Of a DNA stretch of 64,000 bases, positions 1 through 12,395 are shown piece after piece (the stretch's first letter is position 1; every line of letters begins with the position of its first letter). Under the pieces are notes generated by a model that made no database searches, had not been told where the DNA came from, and saw only the letters and a program-made list of their open reading frames with translations. Made by a program: the position numbers and the translations under genes. Source of the DNA: Vespula vulgaris (Eukaryota > Arthropoda > Insecta > Hymenoptera > Vespidae). The stretch lies in contig NC_066588.1 of NCBI RefSeq assembly GCF_905475345.1, positions 12,950,473 to 13,014,472 on the forward strand, read 5' to 3'.

Positions 1-559
1 GATACATATACAATATAATAATATTTACGCAATCATAGCAATTTAATATAATAATAACTACATATTATACAAACTAATCGTTTGTATCGAATCGAAATAT
101 ATTGCAACATTTTGTATATACAAAATAAAAAAAATGAATCCTCCCTACAAATGTGATTTAATAACTTCCTACTCTATTGGATACTGCGAGTGTATATAGA
201 TATAAAATATGTGTATATATACTTTATTTAAATATGTGTATATATAAATACATGTGTATATACGAATGGAACAAACGGGTCCAGTTCAATCGCATACAGA
301 AATCGTTTTATGAATTGTTTGAAAATTTTTTATCAATGCATAAATTTATATAAAAAATCGGCATTTTATAAAACAATATTTTTCGAAGAAATAATTTATA
401 TAAATACTCCAGTATATGAATACAAATTCAAAATACATACAATAATGAACACATTGAAGAACAAAATAACCTAAAGATATCAACGTTAAGTAAAAAGAAA
501 TGAACTAACTATATGGAAAAATAGGAGAGATACTCTCGGAACATAAAATATAATAGAAA
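1..559. other. AT-rich left flank, no gene seen
   Basis: Very AT-rich sequence with TATA/TGTATA low-complexity runs (about 190-260). I see no copy of it in the other unit junctions, so it appears to lie outside the tandem array. No convincing coding or RNA signal is visible. Confidence 0.6.
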
Positions 560-840
560 AGTGTTCATGCAAACATGCTAACTTCGACAATCATACGAGG
601 CGACTTACGCGAATATGCTAGTACTGACGCGAAAACAAGAGACAAAACGAATAAACAAGTGGTAACGCAAAAACGAACGCAATAACTCAAAAAATCCAAG
701 CAGATACGCAAAACCGCACAAAAATACGCAAAACGAACGAGATAAGGCAAAAACAGAAGTAGTTACGCAAAAACACTCGAGATAACGTAGAAACACAAGT
801 AGTTATGCAAAAACAATCGAGATACCTTGACATCGAAACT
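560..840 (-). repeat. Degenerate 40-bp satellite, minus orientation
   Basis: Motifs such as AGTAGTTACGCAAAAAC recur about every 40 bp. The reverse complement (TACTTGTGTTTCTACG, TTATCTCGAG, TTTTGCG) matches the plus-strand 40-bp repeats at 1500-2620. This stretch is therefore the same satellite inverted. Short open frames across it arise from the repeat and are not judged to be genes. Confidence 0.7.
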
Positions 841-1204
841 GATCGCGTAAATAAGCACAAAATATTGCGAGTAATCAAGTACTCGCTAAAAATATCACGA
901 GACTTCGTGAATAATCCAGCAGTCATGTATAATGTCCCGAGAATCGCGAATAATCCAGTAATAACGTATATTGTCACGACATTTCGCGAGTAATAAAATA
1001 GTCACGTATAATATCACGAGATTTTGCAAGGAATTCAATAGTATCGCAAATACGCACGATTATCCGCGAATAATCCAGTAGTCACGTTTATTATCCAGAG
1101 ATTTCGCGAGTAATTCAGTAGTCGCATATAATATACCGAGATTTCGCGAGTAATCACGTATTCACGTACAACAGAACCAGATTCCGCGAATAATTCAATA
1201 GTCG
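841..1204 (+). repeat. Degenerate 40-bp satellite, plus orientation, left flank
   Basis: Repeats of the form AGATTTCGCGAGTAATTCAG are spaced 40 bp apart. They run without a break into the first macro-unit. Bases left of 1205 differ from the sequence left of the other unit starts, so this segment is flank by position but the same satellite by content. Confidence 0.7.
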
Positions 1205-2620
1205 CGTTTAATATCCAGAGATATCGCGAGTAATTCAGTAGTCACAGATAGATGATTACTCCAGAAATATCGTAATACTGCACTTGACTGCTTGATTAGA
1301 ACTAAGATCTCTTGATATTATACTTGGTTGCCTTATTAATCCTGAGATCTCATGATATTATGCGTGATTGCTTCATTACTTGTGATATCAAAGTGATTTT
1401 GTATATGATTATTTGATAACCCTCGAAATTTCGTGAAATAATACACGAGTACCTGCTGATATGCGAAATATAATGCTTCTTTGCAGATCCATTGGCATTC
1501 TTCGTTATTTCGAAGGTATTTGGGAGTCTACGTAAGTTATTGCGTTGTCCCCAGGCGTTTTGCGGAACCACTTAGGTTTCTACATCGTCCTGAGGGACTT
1601 AACGATATGAATAGCATTTTGGCGTTATTTTTCGAATTTGCGCGAGACAAATAGCGTTTCTGCTTCGATCAGACGGTATTTGCGAAACCAATTGCATTTC
1701 TGTGTCGTACCAAGTTTCGTTGAGAGACCACTTCCACATTTGTATTATCTTGAGGGATTTGGAGAAAACACTTGCATTTTGGAGTTATTTAGAGAGTTTT
1801 GCATTATCTAGAGCGACCCTGAGAGACCACTTGCGTTATTGCATTAACCAAAGGATTTTTGAAAAAACCATTTACGATTCAACGATATATTAAAAGTTTT
1901 TGAAAGAACACTTGCATTTCTGCATCATCTTGAGCGATTTAGGGCGACCACTAGCATTTAGGCTTTATATGTAGAGTTTTCCCGAGACCACTTGCGTTTA
2001 TGTGTCATATCGAGAGATTCTGCGAGACAACCTGCGTTTTGGCATCGTCCCGAGAGTTATTGAGAAAACACTTGCGTTCTTGTATTATCGTGAGAGATTA
2101 CGAGAGGCGACCTGCATTTTGGAGATATTTCAAGAATTTTCACCAGACCACTCGAGTTTTTGTATTATCTCGGGCGATTTTACGAGACCAAATGTGTTTT
2201 TTCATAATTTCCAGGATTTTTGCTTAGGCCACTGGTATTTTTGCGTCATATTGAGTATTTTTGCTTAGATCCACTTGTATCTATTTTCATCCCGATAGTA
2301 TTTGCTTATACCATTCGTATTTTTGCATCATCCTGAGTGATTCTGGGAGACCTCTTGTGTTTTTCCGTCATGTCAACGGTTTTTGCTTATTCCACCTGTA
2401 TTTATCTGTCATATTGAGCATTTTTTGAATCCACTTTTGTTTTTTCGTCATCCAGATGCTTTTTGCTAAGGCCAATTTTGTTTATTCGTCAGCTTGAAGA
2501 TTTTTGCTTAGTCCACTTGTATTTTTTCCTTATCCCTAAGGTAACTGCTTAGACCACTTGATTTTTAACTTCTCCTGACCGTTTTTGCAAGTCCACTTGA
2601 ACTTTTTCGACTTCCAAGTG
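1205..2620 (+). repeat. Degenerate 40-bp satellite array, U1
   Basis: Period 39-40 bp, with consensus features GAGACCACTTGCGTTT, then TATTATC, then GAGAGATTTTGC. Copies are heavily diverged and drift from an AT-rich GATCTCTTGATATTAT form at the left to a TTTTTGCTTAGTCCACTTG form at the right. The overlapping short open frames are by-products of the repetition. Confidence 0.8.
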
Positions 2621-3216
2621 GTTTCTCCTTGGACCACTAGTGATTTTTCGTCATCTCGATGGTTGGTACTTTCGGAATTTAGTACTTTGATTTTCCTGAA
2701 GCGATCTTCGAAATATTCACCCATCGTTCTGAATTCTATCTTTCTCACGCGCACTCTCGTAAATATTCTCAGTTTCTTTACTCCTTTTTCTTTTTTTATT
2801 TTCTCTTCCTCTTCTCTTTCTATTCCTCTTCTCTTTTCTTCATTTTCTTCTTCTCATCTTCTTTTACTTCTTTTCTATATCAAATTAGATCATCGAGGAA
2901 TCGATCATCGAAAGATTAAATTTTTGCAGAGAAGTTTGAGGAATAATTCGCTCTATACGTATAATTCGCATTATCTCTTCTTCTTTAAATCTTTTTCTGT
3001 TTTAGGTTAAATGATCGAGGGATCGTTCATCGTGGGAGTTTTATAGGGAAATTAAGAAAACTTCTCTGCATATAATTTTTATTATATGGAGAGAGAGTAT
3101 GTCTCTTTGCTTCCGTACTCGAATGATAGGCGTGTGCCGGCCGTCACGCGCATGAGTGTTCGCGGTCGCGAGATTATAAGTCCTACCGAGGACTACGTTT
3201 TAATTTTTGAAATATA

Positions 3217-3234
3217 GACACGACCGGTCGTGTC
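3217..3234. promoter_or_regulatory. 18-bp perfect palindrome
   Basis: GACACGACCGGTCGTGTC is a perfect inverted repeat without a spacer, followed by TCGAGA. Eleven exact copies occur in the window, one per full CG-rich cassette. It could be a site for a dimeric DNA-binding protein or an RNA hairpin; the sequence does not decide. Confidence 0.6.
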
Positions 3235-3392
3235 TCGAGATATCTGAAGCTGACGGTGTGGACGATGGCGTTCTTCGTAAGCAAGGTCTCGTTCGCCTCC
3301 AGTTTTCTGATAGGCCGGTAACTCCCGAAGCGGAAAGACATCTCGAACGCGAATTTTAGAGTAGAGTCCCCGTTAGACCGTGGGTCCCCAAA

Positions 3393-3560
3393 TGCAGCTA
3401 CCTCCTCGTGGTGGGACCTGGGTCAGTAGTACTTGCGATATATTGAAATCTGTCAAATTATTTCTTAGATCTTTAATTAAATTATATATGTTATCTAAAA
3501 TCCGTAACGAAATTGTATATATAATCATATAGCGCAAGTACTACCGGGCGGATGGCTGCA
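3393..3560 (+). repeat. TGCAGC foldback, copy i, U1
   Basis: Outer arms TGCAGC (3393) and GCTGCA (3555) enclose inner arms AGTAGTACTTGC (3425-3436) and GCAAGTACTACC (3534-3545), with an AT-rich loop of about 97 bases. The inner arms pair over 11 bases with one mismatch at the edge. GTGGGTCCCC lies just upstream and can pair with GTGGGACC inside. May be a structured RNA element. Confidence 0.65.
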
Positions 3561-3575
3561 TAATTCTATCTTTTC

Positions 3576-3885
3576 CAAAATCTCCCTTCTCTCAAATTTC
3601 AGTTAAACCTTCATTACATTTTACCTTGTTAGTTATATTTTGATGGATAGATAAATTGGATATATCACAATTCTAAATTAATAAAGTTATAAAATTATTA
3701 CGAAAACGCAAAGAAAATTTTTCTTGCACCCTTATGTTCTCTGACATTCCTAGTTATAATTCTTCACTTTTATTACTTACATACTATTATTAATTATATT
3801 AATCATATTCTTTCATTAATTATATTAATTATATACATTTATTTATTCTATTAATTACTTTTATTAACTATTATTAATCATTAGT
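3576..3885. other. AT-rich spacer
   Basis: TATTAAT-rich low-complexity DNA between modules alpha and beta, repeated in all units (about 24668, 39935, 61470). Nothing else seen. Confidence 0.6.
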
Positions 3886-4404
3886 CTCGGGTGGGAACTT
3901 TGGTTGCGTTGCCGTCTCGGTACCTTTTAGTGCTCTTTCTTTCATTTTCTCTTCTTCATCACTTTTCTCTTTTCCTTTTCTTCTTCTCTCCTTCTTTATC
4001 TTCTTTTTTGTTTCAGGTTATTCGATCAAATTTTCAATCATCGAGGAACTGATCATCGTAATGTTTTTTTATTGGATTACTATACATTTCTATTAATTAT
4101 ATACACTTATGTTCACTATAATTTTTATTATTCCTATATATTTCTATTCATTATATAATTCTTTTCTCCTTTTTCTCTACTTCTGTGTCAGACTAGATCA
4201 TCGAAGGATCAACTATGCTGAAATTATATTTTTACAGGGAAATTATTCAGTATAAATATTTGCAAAAAATTATGCATGTTATTTTTACATGTTTATCCTT
4301 TCTTCTTTTATTCTTTTTCTGTTTCAAGTTAGGTGATCGGAGCCGGATCATCTTGCTTCCGTACGCGGATGATAGAGAAAACACTGACGCGCGTGACAGC
4401 CGGT

Positions 4405-4475
4405 GCAACCCAGACGCAACCCAGACGCAACCCAGATGGGACCCACACGTAACCCAGACACAACCCAGATGCAGC
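4405..4475 (+). repeat. CAACCCAGA 10-bp minisatellite
   Basis: Five to six tandem copies of CAACCCAGAC or close variants lie directly upstream of the beta foldback. They are conserved in U2 (25497), U3 (40764) and U4 (62299). They stand where other modules carry the palindrome-bearing cassette. Confidence 0.75.
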
Positions 4476-4600
4476 TACCTACATGTGGTGGAACCTGGGC
4501 CGGTAGTACTTGTGATACGTCGAAATCTGTCACAATTATATTTAATGTCTGTAACTAAATTATACATATAATTATAAAACGCAAGTATTACTGGGCGAAT
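4470..4600 (+). repeat. TGCAGC foldback, copy ii, U1 (degenerate)
   Basis: TGCAGC at 4470 and CGGTAGTACTTG pair with CGCAAGTATTACTG near 4582-4595. The right outer GCTGCA arm is lost (GGGCGAATATTTC). Pairing is weaker than in the other copies. Confidence 0.55.
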
Positions 4601-4610
4601 ATTTCTATAG

Positions 4611-5198
4611 TATTACAATATCTCTCGTCTGCCTAAGTTCAATTAAACGTTAAATTGATTACATCATAAATTGTTAGTTATATTTCCAAAAATAAATAAA
4701 TTTGAATATAGCAAAATTTTAAATTAATTTTCTAAGAGAACGAACAGAAAGCTTTTCCGTCACACTAATGTTAGTTGTCATTCGTATTTATCCTTATTTA
4801 CTTTTATTACTTATATAGACTTACTAATTGTATACTCTTGATAATAACATTAATTATATACTTTTATTTACTATATGAATCATTTTTATTAACATATATT
4901 AATAATTAATCTTGGATGGAACTTTTGAAAGGGACCTTCCGACGTGGGCTTCTGGGCGGTTTACTATTTCAGTATCTTTGCAATGCTATATTTCTCTTCT
5001 TCTTTCTTTACCTTTTCTCTTTTTCCTTTTTCTTCTCCTTTACTACTTTAGCTGTTGTCAAGGTCTCATATAACACCGGACAAATAGTTGCAAAATTCAA
5101 TGTTTTTCCAATAACGAAGAAATATTTTATTTTAAAATTAAATTGTCAAGTGGGGATAATTTTTTTTGTGAGTCGAAAACAAAATCGAACAACATTGA
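4611..5198 (+). other. AT-rich spacer and beta' module leader
   Basis: An AT-rich stretch to about 4910 is followed by another diverged G-rich box (GGATGGAACTTTTG, GTGGGCTTCTGGGCGG) and a C/T-rich tract (4985-5045). This is the start of a further module whose remainder appears replaced by the 191/192-bp array. The 120-codon frame at 4916-5278 runs through the pyrimidine tract and is not considered a gene. Confidence 0.55.
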
Positions 5199-8100
5199 CA
5201 GTTACTATGTTAGTTGAGCTTTGGACTTCGACAAGAAAACTTAGAAATTTTCGGGGATGCCATCCATGCAAGAATTAACGAATAATTAAGTCAAATATAC
5301 AACAGCTCCTTTGGTTTTAGACTTAAATGCAGAGTAGGGATAGCCGGTTTCGAGGGCCGACAACAAAGTTGGGTCTTGGACCGACCTTTACAGTTACTAG
5401 ATCAGTTGTACTTTTGACTTCGGCGAGAGAACTTAGAAATTTTCGGGGATGCCATCCATGCAAGTGATAACGAACAGTTAATTCAAATATACCACAGCTT
5501 CTTTGATATTAGACTTAAATGCAGAGTATGGATACTCGGTTTCGAGAGACCACAACAAAGTGGGGTCATGAAGCGACCTATGCAGTTACTAGTTCAGTTG
5601 AGCATTGGACTTCGACGAGAGAACTTAGAAATGTTCGCGGAAGTCATCCATGCAAGTGATAACGAACAGTTAATTCAAATATACCACAGCTTCTTTGATT
5701 TTGGACTCAAATACAGAGTAGGGATAGTCGGCTTCGGGAGACGTCAACAAAGTCGGTTCTTGGACCGACCTTTTCAGTTACTAGTTCAGTTGTGTTTTGG
5801 ACCTCGAAAAGGGAACTTAAAAATTTTCGCAGATGCCATCCAAGCCAGTATTAAGGAACAGTTAATTCAAATATACCACAGCTTCTTTGATTTTAGACTT
5901 AAATACGGGGTAGGGATAGTCGGCTTCGGGAGACGTCAACAAAGTCGGGTCTTGGCCCGACCTTTTCAGTTACTAGTTCAGTTGAAGTTTGGACTTCGAC
6001 GAGAGAACTTAGAAATTTTCGCGGATGCCATCCATGCAAGTGATAACGAACAGTTAATTCAAATATACCACAGCTTCTTTGATTTTGGACTAAAATACAG
6101 AGTAGGGATAGTCGGTTTCGAGAGACGACAACAAAGTGGGGTCAGGAACCGACCTTGCAGTTACTAGTTCAGTTGTGCTTTGGACATCGACATGGGAACT
6201 TACAAATTTTCGCGGATGCCATCCATGCATGTACTAACGAACAGATAATTCAAATATACAAAAGCTTCTTTGATTTTAGACTTAAATACAGAGTAGGGAT
6301 AGTCGGCTTCGGGAGACGTCAACAAAGTCGGGCCTCGGACCGACCATTGCAGTTACTAGTTCAGTTGAGCATTGGACTTCGACGAGAGAACTTAGAAATT
6401 TTCGCGGATGCCATCCATGCAAGTACTAATGAACGGATAATTCAAATATACAACAGCTTCTTTGATTTTAGACTTAAATACAGAGTAGGGATAGTCGGCT
6501 TCGGGAGACGTCAACAAAGTCGGGCCTCGGACCGACCATTGCAGTTACTAGTTCAGTTGAGCATTGGACTTCGACGAGAGAACTTAGAAATTTTCTCGGA
6601 TGCCATCCATGCAAGTATTGACGAACAGTTAATTCAAATATACCACAGCTTCTTTGATTTTAGACTTAAATACAGGGTAGGGATAGTCGGTTTCGAGAGA
6701 CGACAACAAAGTGGGGTCAGGAACCGACCTTGCAGTTACTAGTTCAGTTGTGCTTTGGACTTCGACGATAGCTCTTAGAAATTTTCGCGGATGCCATCCA
6801 TGCAAGTGATAACGAACAGTTAATTCAAATATACCACAGCTTCTTTGATTTTGGACTCAAATACAGTGTAGGGATAGTCGGTTTCGAGAGACGACAACAA
6901 AGTGGGGTCAGGAACCGACCTTGCAGTTACTAGTTCAGTTGTGCTTTGGACATCGACAAGGGAACTTACAAATTTTCGCGGATGCCATCCATGCATGTAC
7001 TAACGAACAGATAATTCAAATATACAAAAGCTTCTTTGATTTTAGACTTAAATGCAGAGTAGGGATAATCGGTTTCGAGAGACCACAACAAAGTGGGGTC
7101 AGGAACCGACCTTGCAGTTACTAGTTCAGTTGTGCTTTGGACTTCGACGATAGATCTTAGAAATTTTCGCGGATGCCATCCATGCAAGTACTAACTAACA
7201 GATAATTCAAGTATAGAACAGCTTCTTTGATTTTAGACATAAATACAGAGTAGGGATAGTCGGCTTCGGGAGACGTCAACAAAGTCGGGCCTCGGACCGA
7301 CCTTTGCAGTTACTAGTTCAGTTGAGAATTGGACTTCGACGAGAGAACTTAGAAATTTTCGCGGATGCCATCCATGCAAGTGATAACGAACAGTTAATTC
7401 AAATATACCACAGCTTCTTTGATTTTGGACTCAAATACAGAGTAGGGATAGTCGGTTTCGAGGGCCGACAACAAAGTTGGGTCTTGGACAGACCTTTACA
7501 GTTACTAGATCAGTTGTACTTTTGAATTCGGCGAGAGAACTTAGAAATTTTCGGGGATACCATCCATGCAAGTGATAACGAACAGTTAATTCAAATATAC
7601 CGCAGCTTCTTTGATTTTGGACTCAAATACAGAGTAGGGATAGTCGGCTTCGGGAGAGGAAAACAAAGTCGGGTCTCGGACCGACCTTTGCAGTTTCTAG
7701 TTCAGTTGAGCTGTGGACTTCGACGAGAGAACTTAGAAATTTTCGCGGATGCCATCCATGCAAGTGATAACGAACAGTTAATTCAAATATACCACAGCTT
7801 CTTTGATTTTGGACTCAAATACAGAGTAGGGATAGTCGGTTTCGAGAGACGACAACAAAGTGGGGTCAGGAACCGACCTTGCAGTTACTAGTTCTGTTGT
7901 GTTTTGGACCTCGAAAAGGGAACTTACAAATTTTCGCAGATGCCATCCATGCCAGTATTAAGGAACAGATAATTCAAATATAGAACAGCTTCTTTTATTT
8001 TAGACTTAAATACAGAGTAGGGATAGTCGGCTTCGGGAGACGTCAAGAAAGTCGCGTCTTGGACCGACCTTTGCAGTTTCTAGTTCAGTTGAGCTGTGGA

Positions 8101-11100
8101 CTTCGACGAGAGAACTTAGAAATTTTCGCGGATGCCATCCATGCAAGTGATAACGAACAGTTAATTCAAATATACCACAGCTTCTTTGATTTTGGACTCA
8201 AATACAGAGTAGGGATAGTCGGTTTCGAGGGCCGACAACAAAGTTGGGTCTTGGACCGACCTTTACAGTTACTAGATCAGTTGTACTTTTGAATTCGGCG
8301 AGAGAATTTAGAAATTTTCGGGGATACCATCCATGCAAGTACTAACTAACAGATAATTCAAGTATAGAACAGCTTCTTTGATTTTAGACTTAAATACAGA
8401 GTAGGGATAGTCGGCTTCGGGAGACGTCAACAAAGTCGGGCCTCGGACCGACCTTTGCAGTTACTAGTTCAGTTGAGCATTGGACTTCGACGAGAGAACT
8501 TAGAAATTTTCGCGGATGCCATCCATGCAAGTGATAACGAACAGTTAATTCAAATATACCACAGCTTCTTTGATTTTGGACTCAAATACAGAGTAGGGAT
8601 AGTCGGTTTCGAGAGACGACAACAAAGTGGGGTCAGGAACCGACCTTGCAGTTACTAGTTCAGTTGTGCTTTGGACATCGACAAGGGAACTTACAAATTT
8701 TCGCGGATGCCATCCATGCATGTACTAACGAACAGATAATTCAAATATACAAAAGCTTCTTTTATTTTAGACTTAAATGCAGATTAGGGATACTGGGTTT
8801 CGAGAGACGACAAAAAAGTGGGGTCAGGAACCGACCTTGCAGTTACTAGTTCTGTTGTGTTTTGGACCTCGAAAAGGGAACTTACAAATTTTCGCAGATG
8901 CCATCCATGCCAGTATTAAGGAACAGATAATTCAAATATAGAACAGCTTCTTTTATTTTAGACTTAAATACAGAGTAGGGATAGTCGGCTTCGGGAGACG
9001 TCAACAAAGTCGCGTCTTGGACCGACCTTTGCAGTTTCTAGTTCAGTTGAGCTGTGGACTTCGACGAGAGAACTTAGAAATTTTCGCGGATGCCATCCAT
9101 GCAAGTATTAACGAACAGATAATTCAAATATACAACAGCTTCTTTGATTTTAGACTTAAATGCAGAGTATGGATACTCGGTTTCGAGAGACCACAACAAA
9201 GTGGGGTCATGAAGCGACCTATGCAGTTACTAGTTCAGTTGAGCATTGGACTTCGACGAGAGAACTTAGAAATGTTCGCGGAAGTCATCCATGCAAGTTA
9301 TAACGAACAGTTAATTCAAATATACCACAGCTTCTTTGATTTTGGACTCAAATACAGAGTAGGGATAGTCGGCTTCGGGAGACGTCAACAAAGTCGGTTC
9401 TTGGACCGACCTTTTCAGTTACTAGTTCAGTTGTGTTTTGGACTTCGAAAAGGGAACTTACAAATTTTCGCAGATGCCATCCATGCCAGTATTAAGGAAC
9501 AGTTAATTCAAATATACCACAGCTTCTTTGATTTTGGACTCAAATACAGAGTAGGGATAGTCGGTTTCGAGAGACGACAACAAAGTGGGGTCAGGAACCG
9601 ACCTTGCAGTTACTAGTTCAGTTGTGCTTTGGACATCGACAAGGGAACTTACAAATTTTCGCGGATGCCATCCATGCATGTACTAACGAACAGATAATTC
9701 AAATATACAAAAGCTTCTTTGATTTTAGACTTAAATGCAGAGTAGGGATACTGGGTTTCGAGAGACCACAACAAAGTGGGGTCAGGAACCGACCTTGCAG
9801 TTACTAGTTCAGTTGTGCTTTGGACTTCGACGAGAGAACTTAGAAATTTTCGCGGATGCCATCCATGCAAGTACTAATGAACGGATAATTCAAATATACA
9901 ATAGCTTCTTTGATTTTAGACTTAAATACAGAGTAGAGATAGTCGGCTTCGGGTGACGACAACAAAGTCCGGTCTTGGACAGACCTTTTCAGTTACTAGT
10001 TCAGTTGAGGTTTGGACTTCGACGATAGATCTTAGAAATTCTCTCGGATGCCATCCATGCAAGTATTAACGAACAGATAATTCAAATATACAAAAGCTTC
10101 TTTGATTTTAGACTTAAATGCAGAGTAGGGATACTGGGTTTCGAGAGACCACAACAAAGTGGGATCAGGAACCGACCTTGCAGTTACTAGTTCAGTTGTG
10201 CTTTGGACTTCGACGATAGATCTTAGAAATTTTCGCGGATGCCATCCATGCAAGTACTAACTAACAGATAATTCAAATATAGAACAGCTTCTTTTATTTT
10301 AGACTTAAATACAGAGTAGGGATAGTCGGCTTCGGGAGACGTCAACAAAGTCGGGTCTTGGACCGACCTTTTCAGTTACTAGTTCATTTGAGGATTGGAC
10401 TTCGACGAGAGAACTTAGAAATTTTCGCGGATGCCATCCATGCAAGTACTAATGAACGGATAATTCAAATATACAATAGCTTCTTTGATTTTAGACTTAA
10501 ATACAGAGTAGGGATAGTCGGCTTCGGGTGACGACAACAAAGTCCGGTCTTGGACAGACCTTTTCAGTTACTAGTTCAGTTGAGCATTGGACTTCGACGA
10601 GAGAACTTAGAAATTTTCGCGGATGCCATCCATGCAAGTGATAACGAACAGTTAATTCAAATATACCACAGCTTCTTTGATTTTGGACTCAAATACAGAG
10701 TAGGGATAGTCGGTTTCGAGAGACGACAACAAAGTGGTGTCAGGAACCGACCTTGCAGTTACTAGTTCAGTTGTGCTTTGGACATCGACAAGGGAACTTA
10801 CAAATTTTCGCGGATGCCATCCATGCATGTACTAACGAACAGATAATTCAAATATACAAAAGCTTCTTTGATTTTAGACTTAAATGCAGATTAGGGATAC
10901 TGGGTTTCGAGAGACGACAACAAAGTGGGGTCAGGAACCGACCTTGCAGTTACTAGTTCTGTTGTGTTTTGGACCTCGAAAAGGGAACTTACAAATTTTC
11001 GCAGATGCCATCCATGCCAGTATTAAGGAACAGTTAATTCAAATATACCACGGCTTCTTTGATTTTAGACTTAAATACGGGGTAGGGATAGTCGGTTTCG

Positions 11101-11998
11101 AGAGACGACAACAAAGTGGGGTCATGAAGCGACCTTTGCAGTTACTAGTTCAGTTGAGCATTGGACTTCGACGAGAGAACTTGGAAATTTTCGCGGATGC
11201 CATCCATGCAAGTACTAACGAACAGATGATTCAAATATACAACAGCTTCTTTGATTTTAGACTTAAATGCAGAGTAGGGATACTCGGTTTCGAGAGACCA
11301 CAACAAAGTGGGGTCATGAAGCGACCTTTGCAGTTACTAGTTCAGTTGAGCATTGGACTTCGACGAGAGAACTTGGAAATTTTCGCGGATGCCATCCATG
11401 CAAGTACTAACGAACAGATGATTCAAATATACAACAGCTTCTTTGATTTTAGTCTGAAATACTGAGTAGGGATAGTCTGCTTCGGGAGAGGAAAACAAAG
11501 TCGGGTCTCGGACCGACCTTTACAGTTACTAGATCAGTTGTGCTTTTGACTTCGGCGAGAGAATTTAAAAATGTTCGCAGATGCCATCCATGCAAGTATT
11601 AGCGAACAGTTAATTCAAATATACCAAAGCTTCTCTGATTTTAGACTTTACTTCAGAGTAGGGATAGTCGGCTTCGGGAGACGACAACTAAGTCGGGACT
11701 TGGACGGACCTTTACAGTTACTAGTTCAGTTGTGCTTGGACTTCGACGATAGAACTTAGAAATTTTTGCAGATGCTATCCATGCAAGTAGTAACGAACAG
11801 TTAATTCAAATATACAACAGCTTCTTTGATTTTACACTTAAATGCAGAATAGGGATACTCGGTTTCGAGAGACGACAACAAAGTCGGGTCTTGGACCGAC
11901 CTTTACAGTTACTAGTTCAATTGTGCTTTGAACCTCGACAAGAGTACTTAGAAATTTTCACAGGATGCCATTCAAACGAGTATTAACGAAGAATCGAT
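5199..11998 (+). repeat. 191/192-bp satellite array, U1 (about 35 copies)
   Basis: Tandem repeats with landmarks CAGTTACTAGTTCAGTTG, CTTAGAAATTTTCGCGGATG, CCATCCATGCAAGT, CAAATATACCACAGCTTC and a CCGACCT junction. Copies are 192 bp (CCTTTGCAG junction) or 191 bp (CCTTGCAG). 192-bp copies keep one frame open for up to 199 codons, while the 191-bp form shifts into TAG. Many copies also carry TAG (AAATATAGAAC) or TGA (GGGTGACG). Differences between copies mostly change the predicted residues and another frame is equally open, so I read it as non-coding satellite. Edge copies at both ends are the most diverged. Confidence 0.9.
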
Positions 11999-12395
11999 GC
12001 AAGTATATGCTTCCATGACTCATATTTTCGAAATTCTACACTATTTCTTATGTTTCAGACTTCGATTTCGCACTTTAGAAGAACTTTGATAATCTATCTT
12101 CAGGAGTGGACTTAGAAATTTTCGCATTGTCGAGGACTTTGAGAATCTATCTCATGGAGTGGACTTAGAAATTTTTGCTGGATGCCATTCGTGCGAGTAT
12201 TAACGAAGACTTAATGTAAGTATATTTCTCTATCACATATTTGTTGAATGATTTATACAGTCTTTTATTATAACAGTGATACCGACTATTTTATTTCTAT
12301 TTTTATATTTCAGAACCCCGTTGCAGTGGCGCATGTAACAATGAAGAAATCGAGGATTTGTATTGCTAAAATAAAAATAAAAGCAGTGTTTGTTC
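11999..12395 (+). ncRNA. Candidate spliced 3' end of a non-coding transcript, U1
   Basis: Downstream of the last 191/192-bp copy are two short candidate introns. The first is 11999-12058, a possible GC-AG intron (GCAAGTAT...TATGTTTCAG). The second is 12216-12313, GT-AG (GTAAGTAT...TATATTTCAG, 98 nt). They flank a 157-nt exon-like segment built from remnants of the satellite (GTGGACTTAGAAATTTT twice). The two donors are homologous, ATGCAAGTATAT and ATGTAAGTATAT. The last segment starts AACCCCGTTGCAG and reaches overlapping AATAAA signals followed by GTGTTTGTTCG. It is the same in U2 and U3. No frame continues convincingly through the joins. Splicing is inferred from consensus only. Confidence 0.4.
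12370..12381 (+). terminator. Candidate polyadenylation signals
   Basis: Two adjacent AATAAA hexamers lie 5-15 bases upstream of a GT-rich GTGTTTGTTCGTTCG. This is the usual layout of a metazoan 3' end on the plus strand. AATAAA is common in AT-rich DNA; position after a consensus intron is what gives it weight. Confidence 0.4.

Larger units (their letters stand above)
2660..3575 (+). repeat. Module alpha, U1
   Basis: First copy of the roughly 1.4-kb module. In order: a lead with CGATCTTCGAAATATTC; a long C/T-rich tract (2777-2880); GATCATCGAGG followed by a second GATCATCG; an acceptor-like TTTTTCTGTTTTAG ending at 3005; an imperfect CTGCATATAA hairpin (about 3065-3090); the CG-rich cassette (3105-3392) with AGTCCT/AGGACT stem and the 18-bp palindrome; and the TGCAGC foldback. 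The 141-codon frame at 2585-3010 covers mostly pyrimidine tract and is not regarded as coding. Confidence 0.75.
3886..4610 (+). repeat. Module beta, U1 (reduced)
   Basis: Begins with TCTCGGGTGGGAAC (the G-rich box), then a C/T tract ending TTTGTTTCAG at 4016. A second acceptor-like TTCTGTGTCAG ends at 4191 before ACTAGATCATCG, and TTTCTGTTTCAAG lies at 4310. The CG-rich cassette is cut short: it has GACGCGCGTGAC but lacks the 18-bp palindrome, and a 10-bp minisatellite replaces it. The foldback follows. Confidence 0.65.

Noticed and set aside
2585..3010. 141-codon plus-strand frame, identical in four units
   Set aside because: It spans the pyrimidine tract (runs of F, S, L) and repeat DNA. 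Identity across units follows from unit homogeneity, and no domain is visible.
5199..11998. Centromeric satellite with a CENP-B-like box
   Set aside because: TTCGGGAGACG looks suggestive but lacks the CGGG half of the box. A centromeric role cannot be judged from this sequence.
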